Shown here: one piece after another, positions 1 through 5,147 of the stretch
How the letters are laid out: each line of letters opens with the position of its first letter
Numbering within the stretch: the first letter of the stretch is position 1
NCBI GenBank assembly: GCA_030589715.1
Contig: JAUUVE010000146.1
Location: 1-6,055 of the forward strand
Reading direction: 5' to 3'
DNA length: 6,055 nt
Source: Desulfobacteraceae bacterium
GTDB lineage: Bacteria; Desulfobacterota; DSM-4660; Desulfatiglandales; Desulfatiglandaceae
Notes under the pieces: model-generated
Seen by the model: only the letters and a program-made list of their open reading frames with translations
What the model was told of the DNA's origin: nothing
Databases searched by the model: none
Made by a program: the position numbers and the translations under genes

Positions 1-1
1 A

Positions 2-1915
2 GGGGTATACATTCCTGCCTACTTCCGCCCACACTATACCCCCAAAGGGGTCTTAGATTGTATCGAACCCCTCAGTTTGGACTACCAATTCGTAGCAAAG
101 GCGGTCCTACCCGACATAGATGCCCATCCCTTCCCCGAATGTCAGGTCGTACCTTTTACTGAATTGATTCATGATCGTATGGCAATAGAGATCACCCGTG
201 GATGTACGCGGGGGTGCCGATTTTGCCAGGCAGGTATGATCTATCGACCGGTACGAGAACGTAGTCCCGAATCCATACTCGTCAATGCCAAAAAGGCCAT
301 AGAACTAACGGGGCACGAAGACCTTTCTCTACTTTCCTTGAGTACCGGGGATTATAGCTGTATCGAGCCCCTCTTGAAGGCCTTAATGGACAGACAGGCC
401 AGCGAAAAGATTTCCATAAGCCTTCCATCCCTCAGGATGGACAGCTTACACTCCTCGTTGATCGAGCAGATAAAAAGGGTACGGAAGACGGGCTTCACCT
501 TAGCCCCTGAGGCGGGCAATGACCGGCTTAGGAAGATCATTAACAAGAGGCTGACTCAGGAGGATATAATGGGAACGGCTCGGATGGTCTATGGTGCAGG
601 GTGGAATCTGATAAAGCTCTACTTTATGGTAGGACTACCCTTCGAACAGGACGAGGACCTTGAGGATATCATCCGCTTATCCAAACAGATTACCGCCTTG
701 GCGGGCAAGGGGGGCAAGAGACCCAATCTGAACGTGAGTGTCTCGACCTTTGTGCCCAAGTCTCATACTCCCTTTATGTGGCTCCCCCAGATCGAATTGA
801 AGGAGGGGAGAAGAAGAATCGGATTGATCCGGGAGGGGCTCAGGGGAAGCCGTGTCCGGGTCAAATGGAATAGCCCTGAAATGAGTTGGTTAGAGGGGAT
901 CTTTTCTAGGGGAGACAGGAGATTGACCCGGGCCATCATAGAGGCGTGGAGAATGGGTGCCAGATTTGACGCCTGGACTGAGCAGTTCCAAATGAGAATC
1001 TGGGAGCAGGCCTTCAGGGCCGCCGGAGTGAATCCTCACTCCTATCTCCACCGTGAGAGGGCACTGGAGGAACCTCTGCCATGGGACCATGTCAGATCCG
1101 GGGTCAGCAAGGATTTCCTCGCCGGAGAGTGGGCAAAGGCCCAGATACCTGAATTTACCCCTGACTGCCGGGAGAAATGTCTAGACTGTGGCGTATGCGA
1201 CCACAAGACTGTTTCTCCCGTGCTCTTTAGAGACAGAGATCTCACACCCGGTCCGCAGGAATGTGTCTCCAAACCGGCGTTTGCTCTTACAACAAGATGC
1301 CGCCTCACCTTTTCGAAACTGGGGAGTGCAAGGCATCTGAGCCATCTGGAACTCGTTAGGGTCTTTGTCAGGGGTCTCAGGAGGGCCGGAGTGAGTCTTG
1401 TCCGCACCAAGGGCTACCATCCCATGCCCAAGCTCTCTCTTGCCACTGCCTTGCCAGTGGGGACTGAAAGCATGCAGGAAACACTGGATCTGGAACTGAA
1501 CGGAACCTCTGACCTCGCTACCATAAAGGAAAGACTCAATCACGAACTCCCTCGTGGAATTGAGGTAACCCTTGTTGAAAAACTCTCTTCCAATAATAAG
1601 AAACCTTGCCTAAAGGAAAGCCATTTCTTGGTGACGCTGGAGGGGATAGGATTGAAAGAGGAGGATTTGGATTGGTTCCATAGATCTAGTTATTTTCCGG
1701 TTGTCAAACACAGCAGAAAAGGGGATCATGAGATTGATGCCAAGCCCCTGGTCAAGTCCATGGTCATAATCTCACCAGACACGGTGAGAGTGGTCTTAAG
1801 ACACACTTCTGGCCCCGAGCTAAGACCCACCGAAGTAGTCAAGGGGGTCTTCTCATTGAAAGATGACAGTGTCAGTGAGATACAGATCCTAAAGACTAGA
1901 CAGGTGCTTGCATAA
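2..1915 (+). CDS. Radical SAM protein fused to DUF2344 (TIGR03960-like), 5'-truncated by the window edge
   Basis: The visible 637 residues lack the N-terminus: the frame is open to base 2 and the codons before TTG 77 read as normal family sequence (GVYIPAYFRP...), so that TTG is internal. Family members usually carry an N-terminal B12-binding-like domain, which would lie outside. In the visible part, the radical SAM core has its cluster motif CTRGCRFC at residues 68-75 (Cys 68, 72, 75), which should bind a 4Fe-4S cluster and S-adenosylmethionine. A Cys-rich linker follows (Cys 389, 393, 396, 399; CX3CX2CX2C), possibly holding a second metal site. From about residue 428 comes the DUF2344/TIGR03936 domain (RHLSHLELVR, KGYHPMPKLS). 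The reaction is unknown. Linkage to RNase G and ribosomal-protein genes in many genomes suggests a role in RNA or ribosome metabolism, but that is inference. It ends 349 bp before rng on the same strand. The family call is firm; the function is not. Confidence 0.9.
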   Translation, partial: GVYIPAYFRPHYTPKGVLDCIEPLSLDYQFVAKAVLPDIDAHPFPECQVVPFTELIHDRMAIEITRGCTRGCRFCQAGMIYRPVRERSPESILVNAKKAIELTGHEDLSLLSLSTGDYSCIEPLLKALMDRQASEKISISLPSLRMDSLHSSLIEQIKRVRKTGFTLAPEAGNDRLRKIINKRLTQEDIMGTARMVYGAGWNLIKLYFMVGLPFEQDEDLEDIIRLSKQITALAGKGGKRPNLNVSVSTFVPKSHTPFMWLPQIELKEGRRRIGLIREGLRGSRVRVKWNSPEMSWLEGIFSRGDRRLTRAIIEAWRMGARFDAWTEQFQMRIWEQAFRAAGVNPHSYLHRERALEEPLPWDHVRSGVSKDFLAGEWAKAQIPEFTPDCREKCLDCGVCDHKTVSPVLFRDRDLTPGPQECVSKPAFALTTRCRLTFSKLGSARHLSHLELVRVFVRGLRRAGVSLVRTKGYHPMPKLSLATALPVGTESMQETLDLELNGTSDLATIKERLNHELPRGIEVTLVEKLSSNNKKPCLKESHFLVTLEGIGLKEEDLDWFHRSSYFPVVKHSRKGDHEIDAKPLVKSMVIISPDTVRVVLRHTSGPELRPTEVVKGVFSLKDDSVSEIQILKTRQVLA

Positions 1916-1993
1916 GAAAACCAAACATTCACCGTATCCGTTCACAGGTTATTTTGTTGGCCCTGATGTTTGTCAACACCCATATGACAACTG

Positions 1994-2027
1994 GGAGTAA
2001 TGGAGTGTTGGAGTAATGGAGTATTGG
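1994..2027 (+). repeat. Left array: four tandem GGAGTNNT octamers
   Basis: The units are GGAGTAAT, GGAGTGTT, GGAGTAAT and GGAGTATT, followed by GG. The first five bases and the final T are invariant and only positions 6-7 vary. The array reads inward into the element. Confidence 0.85.
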
Positions 2028-2186
2028 CCTTTTTCTGAAATCAGAAGCGTTACACTACGCGGAGTAGTTGGCCAGATCCAATCGCTCGCTTTTTCAAGAC
2101 CTCAAAGCAATGCAAACTGTCTGGCTACAAAATGGCATGAAGATATATTCAGCCCTTGTGACTCAGTTTCAGTCTTTTCTGTCAAC

Positions 2187-2220
2187 CCATCACTCCACCA
2201 CTCCAGTACTCCAATACTCC
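2187..2220 (-). repeat. Right array: four tandem GGAGTNNT octamers, inverted
   Basis: Read on the minus strand from 2220 the units are GGAGTATT, GGAGTACT, GGAGTGGT and GGAGTGAT, then GG. It mirrors the left array with the same invariant positions. In RNA the two arrays could pair over 34 nt, with 27 Watson-Crick pairs, two G-U pairs and five mismatches. The 8-nt period also allows the helix to slip register. The array ends 44 nt before the rng start codon. Confidence 0.85.
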
Positions 2221-2264
2221 GTGAACGGTTACTATTCACCTAGAAACGCCAGAGGAAAGCCTGA

Positions 2265-3797
2265 ATGGCCAATAAACTCATCATCAATGCAAGGCATCAC
2301 GAAACCAGGGTGGCCCTTGTGGAAAATGGCGTTGTTATGGAACTTCACACGGAGAGAAAGACCGGTCAGGAACTGATAGGTAATATCTACAGGGGGAGGG
2401 TCGTAAAGGTATTGCCGGGTATGCAGGCCGCATTCGTGGACATCGGTCTTGACCGGACTGCCTTTCTTTACGTATCGGATGTATACAGAGATCTCTCAGA
2501 CCTTGAAAAGTTGATGCTTGGAGACGGTAAGGCCGAGGAAGACTCCGAGCTTTTGGATGCCACGACTACACAACGTGATCATATTCAGGACATCTCCTTC
2601 CAGATAGAAGATCTACTCCATGAAAGCCAGAGCATTATGGTCCAGGTGGCCAAGGAGCCTTTTGGCAATAAAGGTGCCAGGCTCACCTGTCACATCTCTC
2701 TCCCAGGAAGGCACCTTGTCCTGATGCCTACCGTAAATCATATCGGGGTCTCCCGCAGGATAGAGGACAAAGAGGAAAGGGAGAGATTGAAGGAAATCGT
2801 CAAGGGAATAAGACCAAACGATTTCGGCTTCATTGTCAGGACCGTTGCCGAAGGGGGCTCAAAGGAAAAGCTTAAGTCTGAGATGGATTTCCTCTTGAAG
2901 CTCTGGTCAAACACCCAAGAAAAGATGGAAAAGGGATCGAATCCAGCCCTTCTTTACAAGGATTTGTCGATTGCCCTGCGGGCAGTCAGGGATCTATTTA
3001 CACGGGAAGTGGACCGGCTGGTTATCGACTCGCCCGAAGAGTATAAGAACATTATGCAGTTTATCGAAACCTTTGCCCCCAGATTAAAGCACTCTGTGGA
3101 ACTCTACGAGGGGCCTGACCCAATCTTTGACGCCTTCGCCATTGAGATCGAGATTTCTCGTGCCCTCGGGAACAAGATTTGGTTAAAATCGGGAGGGTAT
3201 ATCGTGATTGAACTGACTGAAGCCCTCACTACCGTCGATGTGAATACCGGGAGCTATGTGGGCAAAAGGAATCTGGAGGAAACCATCCTGAAGACAAACC
3301 TGGAGGCAGTCAAGGAGATTGGTTATCAGCTACGTTTCAGGAACCTAGGCGGTCTTATAGTAATCGACTTTATTGACATGGAGAAAAGCTCAAATCGAAC
3401 ACGAGTCTTCACCGCGCTCAGGGAGGCCCTCAGCAAAGACAAGGCCAAGGCCAACATCCTTCCCATGTCAGACCTGGGGCTAATTGAAATGACGCGAAAG
3501 AGAACGCGGGCAAGCTTGAGCGAATTGCTCTCTGAACCTTGCTATTATTGTGAAGGGAGGGGTACCCTTAAATCCAAAAGGGCTATTTGTTACGAAATAT
3601 TCAGGGATCTGGAAAGGGAGTCTATCGCCGGTGAAGAAGGTGGGCACGCCTATGTCATGGTAAACCCGGAGATTGATAATGTTCTGAGGGAGGAAGAGCA
3701 GGAATCGGTAATAGACCTGGAAAAGAGACTGGGAAAGCGGATTACCATTATTGCCAAAAAAAAATTTCACATGGAACAGTATGAGATAAATATCTAA
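2265..3797 (+). CDS. rng: Ribonuclease G (RNase E/G family)
   Basis: This is a 510-aa endoribonuclease of the RNase E/G family, which cuts single-stranded A/U-rich RNA in rRNA maturation and mRNA decay in the cytoplasm. E. coli RNase G is 489 aa, so it is full length. The order is: an N-terminal S1 RNA-binding fold from about residue 38 (GNIYRGRVVKVLPGMQAAF), split by an acidic insert around 75-112; the RNase H-like and 5'-sensor region (KGARLTCHISLPGR 136-149; R192-T193 matching the 5'-phosphate sensor); the DNase I-like catalytic region with Mg ligands D325 (VDVNTG) and D368 (VIDFIDM); and the Zn-link C426-x-x-C429. The Zn-link reads CYYC instead of the common CPxC. ATG 2265 is preceded by AGAGGA (2251-2256) at good spacing. 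It follows the radical SAM/DUF2344 gene and the octamer element, and its stop overlaps that of the converging zinc-ribbon gene. It lacks the long C-terminal scaffold of RNase E. Confidence 0.96.
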   Translation: MANKLIINARHHETRVALVENGVVMELHTERKTGQELIGNIYRGRVVKVLPGMQAAFVDIGLDRTAFLYVSDVYRDLSDLEKLMLGDGKAEEDSELLDATTTQRDHIQDISFQIEDLLHESQSIMVQVAKEPFGNKGARLTCHISLPGRHLVLMPTVNHIGVSRRIEDKEERERLKEIVKGIRPNDFGFIVRTVAEGGSKEKLKSEMDFLLKLWSNTQEKMEKGSNPALLYKDLSIALRAVRDLFTREVDRLVIDSPEEYKNIMQFIETFAPRLKHSVELYEGPDPIFDAFAIEIEISRALGNKIWLKSGGYIVIELTEALTTVDVNTGSYVGKRNLEETILKTNLEAVKEIGYQLRFRNLGGLIVIDFIDMEKSSNRTRVFTALREALSKDKAKANILPMSDLGLIEMTRKRTRASLSELLSEPCYYCEGRGTLKSKRAICYEIFRDLERESIAGEEGGHAYVMVNPEIDNVLREEEQESVIDLEKRLGKRITIIAKKKFHMEQYEINI

Positions 3798-4021
3798 CGC
3801 CTCCTACGTCTCTTCTTGAGTTCGTCCAAGCCCTCTTCTATCTGATAACCTGTAAAGGCCTTTTTGCACTCGGTACACTCATATATTTCCTCTTTAAGCC
3901 TCTCATATATGAGATCATCGGAAAAGTTCACCCCATGGAACCTGAGGGAGAAATTGTAGACAAGCTTGAAGTCTTTGCTTGAACAGCTATCACATACGAA
4001 ATAGTCCTGGATTTCATCCAT
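3794..4021 (-). CDS. Small zinc-ribbon protein of unknown function
   Basis: This 75-aa protein has two CxxC knuckles (Cys 10/13 and 49/52) separated by 35 residues, the arrangement of a zinc ribbon. The middle (VYNFSLRFHGVNFSDDLIYERL, residues about 21-42) looks conserved in style but I do not recognise a named family. The tail is strongly basic, with KK followed by five arginines at the extreme C-terminus, suggesting nucleic-acid or ribosome contact (inference). I chose ATG 4021 over TTG 4036 because GGAGGA at 4034-4029 lies 7 nt before the ATG, and the TTG would overlap that ribosome-binding site. It converges on rng with a 4-bp CTAA overlap of stop codons. It lies downstream of tRNA-Thr on the same strand and may be read from the tRNA promoter. 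That it is coding is likely given the paired cysteines and the strong ribosome-binding site; the function is open. Confidence 0.8.
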   Translation of the reverse strand: MDEIQDYFVCDSCSSKDFKLVYNFSLRFHGVNFSDDLIYERLKEEIYECTECKKAFTGYQIEEGLDELKKRRRRR

Positions 4022-4028
4022 CCGCGGT

Positions 4029-4034
4029 TCCTCC
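4029..4034 (-). promoter_or_regulatory. Ribosome-binding site deciding the zinc-ribbon start
   Basis: GGAGGA on the minus strand, 7 nt before ATG 4021. It overlaps the upstream in-frame TTG at 4036, which argues against that start. Confidence 0.75.
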
Positions 4035-4066
4035 AAGAGATTGATGTGTTGCCTGTTTTCTCGGGG

Positions 4067-4119
4067 AAAAATTTATGGCTACGAGCCAGCGCGAAGGCCT
4101 CTTCAAGACTGGCCATAAA
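4067..4119 (-). terminator. Possible terminator or attenuator after tRNA-Thr
   Basis: On the minus strand TTTATGGC (4119-4112) and GCCATAAA (4079-4072) form a perfect 8-bp inverted repeat, followed at once by five T (4071-4067). The 32-nt loop can fold further, with an imperfect GAGGCC/GGCTC pairing around TTCG. It begins 6 nt after the tRNA 3' end. It could end the tRNA transcript while letting some read-through reach the zinc-ribbon gene. The AT-rich stem base and short T run make this only moderately convincing. Confidence 0.4.
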
Positions 4120-4125
4120 CCTTCT

Positions 4126-4201
4126 TGGAGCCACCGTGCGGAGTCGAACCGCAGACATCCTCATTACGAGTGAGGTGCTCTACCAGCTGAGCTACGGTGG
4201 C
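4126..4201 (-). tRNA. tRNA-Thr (anticodon CGT)
   Basis: This is a complete 76-nt cloverleaf with CCA encoded. The acceptor stem is GCCACCG/CGGTGGC with discriminator T. The D stem is GCTC/GAGC. The anticodon stem is CCTCA/TGAGG with a 7-nt loop CTCGTAA, putting CGT at 4168-4166 (reads codon ACG, Thr). The variable loop is 5 nt, and the T stem TGCGG/CCGCA has loop TTCGACT. Anticodon bases G35 and U36 and the G1-C72 and C2-G71 pairs fit threonyl identity. A promoter-like pair lies just upstream (4249-4221). Confidence 0.97.
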
Positions 4202-4220
4202 TAAAGGTTATACGCTGCTG

Positions 4221-4249
4221 AATATAATTTTTTTTTTTTGTTGTGTCCA
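4221..4249 (-). promoter_or_regulatory. Candidate sigma-70 promoter for tRNA-Thr
   Basis: On the minus strand TGGACA (4249-4244, one mismatch to TTGACA) is separated by exactly 17 nt from TATATT (4226-4221, one mismatch to TATAAT). Initiation near 4214 would give a leader of about 13 nt before the tRNA. The spacer is mostly a run of twelve A. A second possible -10, TATAAC at 4212-4207, lacks a good -35. Confidence 0.6.
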
Positions 4250-4259
4250 CGATTTTTTT
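4223..4259 (+). promoter_or_regulatory. Candidate pyrF promoter -10 and T-tract leader
   Basis: A perfect -10 hexamer TATAAT lies at 4223-4228, but no good -35 is visible 16-18 bp upstream, where tRNA sequence begins. The expected start, near 4235, falls inside a run of twelve T (4228-4239). A second tract, GATTTTTTTG, lies at 4251-4260. It resembles the initially transcribed regions of the E. coli upp and codBA promoters, where UTP-dependent reiterative transcription controls output. The -10 overlaps the opposite-strand -10 of the tRNA promoter. Confidence 0.4.
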
Positions 4260-4270
4260 GTAACCGATCT

Positions 4271-4276
4271 GGGAGG
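4271..4276 (+). promoter_or_regulatory. Ribosome-binding site deciding the pyrF start
   Basis: GGGAGG lies 6 nt before ATG 4283. The in-frame TTG at 4238 would add 15 residues unlike the family and sits in the T-rich leader. Confidence 0.85.
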
Positions 4277-4282
4277 TGTCTT

Positions 4283-5017
4283 ATGAAAGAGCCAAAGGAT
4301 TATATTATTTTCCCCTTGGATTTACCTACCTATAATGAGGCCATCTCTTACGCTGAACTCCTGACCGAACACGTTGGTCTCTTTAAAGTGGGCCTGGAAC
4401 TATTCATAAGCCAGGGCCCTGGCATAATCAAATCTATTCAAGATGCCGGAAGGGCCGGCATTTTCCTTGATCTAAAACTCCACGATATCCCAGCCACAGT
4501 AAAAAGGGCCTTCCTGGCGGCCAGCCGTCACGGTCCGGAATTTGTGACGGTCCACTGCGATGAGGGAGGAGAGACCCTGAGGGCCGTGGCGAAAAACAAC
4601 CCGGGCGGCACAAAAATTCTGGCGATCACCGTCCTCACAAGCCTTGATCAAAAGAAATTGAAAGACCTTGGTTATTCTGAGAAATTTGCTCAAGACCTCT
4701 CGGCCCTGGTCCTCTTGAAGGCCCGCATGGCAAAGGCGGCCGGATGCCATGGAGTAGTCTGTTCCGGGCTTGAGGTAGGGTTGATAAAAAGGGAGCTGGG
4801 CCCTGAGCTGATTGCGGTCACGCCGGGAATACGCCCGGCGTGGTCCGTGGTGGATCAGGATGACCAAAGGAGGGTGGTGACCCCGGCAGATGCCATCAAG
4901 AACGGGGCCGATTATGTGGTAGTGGGTCGTCCTATCAGGGATGCGAGAGAGCCAGCTGATGCCGCCAGAAGGGTTGCAGAAGAAATTGAGGATGCCCTTT
5001 TGCAGGGTAAGAACTAA
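4283..5017 (+). CDS. pyrF: Orotidine 5'-phosphate decarboxylase
   Basis: This 244-aa TIM-barrel enzyme converts OMP to UMP and CO2, the last step of de novo UMP synthesis, in the cytoplasm. Its length is typical of the bacterial group-1 family. Visible motifs: substrate-binding D13 in PLDLP, K35 in FKVGLE, the catalytic run D63-x-K65-x-x-D68 (FLDLKLHDIP), the phosphate-loop region PGIRP (181-185) and VVGRPI (213-218). No key residue is missing. ATG 4283 was chosen for its GGGAGG at 6-nt spacing and because the sequence before it does not look like PyrF. It stands alone on its strand, diverging from tRNA-Thr and converging on the activase gene, so it is not in a pyr operon here. Its T-rich leader suggests possible UTP control. 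The stop codon TAA is the first half of the 6-bp direct repeat flanking the downstream inserted element. Confidence 0.97.
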   Translation: MKEPKDYIIFPLDLPTYNEAISYAELLTEHVGLFKVGLELFISQGPGIIKSIQDAGRAGIFLDLKLHDIPATVKRAFLAASRHGPEFVTVHCDEGGETLRAVAKNNPGGTKILAITVLTSLDQKKLKDLGYSEKFAQDLSALVLLKARMAKAAGCHGVVCSGLEVGLIKRELGPELIAVTPGIRPAWSVVDQDDQRRVVTPADAIKNGADYVVVGRPIRDAREPADAARRVAEEIEDALLQGKN

Positions 5018-5020
5018 CTA
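5015..5020 (+). repeat. Left copy of 6-bp direct repeat (target-site duplication)
   Basis: TAACTA abuts the left end of the miniature element and contains the pyrF stop codon. The identical hexamer abuts the other end. Confidence 0.65.
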
Positions 5021-5147
5021 GTGTCCATCCAAAAATGAGATAGTTTTCGCAAGGTCAAGGATTAAAATCCGAATCTGACGCAGAGATTGCGGCCTCCGGC
5101 GTAGACCCTCCGGCTCGGAGAGAAAATGGCCATTTCTGGATGGGCAC
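5021..5147. mobile_element. 127-bp miniature inverted-repeat element (MITE-like)
   Basis: The terminal inverted repeats are GTGTCCATCCAAAAATG (5021-5037) and, on the minus strand, GTGCCCATCCAGAAATG (5147-5131), identical at 15 of 17 positions. Perfect TAACTA hexamers flank both ends. The inside has no coding potential. It holds a GGATT-AA-AATCC palindrome (5059-5070), a small AATCT/AGATT hairpin (5072-5088), two direct copies of CCTCCGGC (5093-5100 and 5107-5114), and a GAAAA/TTTTC pairing that extends the stem. With no transposase it would need to be mobilised in trans. It lies between converging genes, so its transcript could fold and act as a two-way terminator. An insertion with only a TA duplication (IS630/Tc1 style) would also fit the ends, since the hexamer begins and ends in TA. 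Confidence 0.7.

Larger units (their letters stand above)
1994..2220. mobile_element. Intergenic element bounded by inverted octamer arrays (MITE-like, no transposase)
   Basis: This 227-bp element fills most of the 349-bp gap between the radical SAM gene and rng. Each end is four tandem copies of an octamer of the form GGAGTNNT, and the two arrays face each other, so the ends form a 34-bp inverted repeat with 27 identical positions. The interior (2028-2186) shows no convincing gene: the open frames crossing it translate the repeat and lack family-like sequence. It contains a small palindrome, TTCTGA-AA-TCAGAA, at 2032-2045. I see no clear target-site duplication. Outside the element, 1916-1993 holds only a weak TTGTCA/TGACAA inverted pair (1970-1975 and 1985-1990), and 2221-2264 holds the rng ribosome-binding site. 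An 8-bp inverted pair, CCGTTCAC (1938-1945) and GTGAACGG (2221-2228), brackets the element. It could be a non-autonomous mobile repeat or a structured leader of rng. Confidence 0.55.

Noticed and set aside
77..79. TTG as the start of the radical SAM protein
   Set aside because: The frame is open to the window edge and the 25 codons before it encode sequence typical of the family, so the gene begins outside.
1042..1543. Long minus-strand open frames opposite the radical SAM gene
   Set aside because: They are antisense shadows of a strongly conserved coding region, with no plausible domains of their own.
2221..2239. GTGAA/TTCAC hairpin before rng as a terminator or operator
   Set aside because: The five-base stem has no T run, no second copy and no known operator pattern.
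2016..2376. Two overlapping open frames (2016-2243 and 2068-2376) in the gap before rng
   Set aside because: They translate the octamer arrays, have no family-like sequence, and the second runs into rng in another frame.
3756..3764. Run of nine A near the end of rng as a programmed frameshift site
   Set aside because: The frame continues through it into an HMEQYEI-type C-terminus normal for the family, so no shift is needed. Slippage is possible but unsupported.
3928..4164. 78-codon minus-strand frame starting inside the tRNA, including a MASLEEAFALARSHKFF stretch
   Set aside because: It starts in tRNA sequence, overlaps the zinc-ribbon gene out of frame, lacks a proper ribosome-binding site, and matches nothing I recognise. 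I considered and dropped an integrase remnant after the tRNA.
4244..4250. GTGTCCA in the pyrF leader, shared with the left end of the miniature element
   Set aside because: Only seven bases match and no opposite end or duplication is nearby; chance is likelier than a relic.
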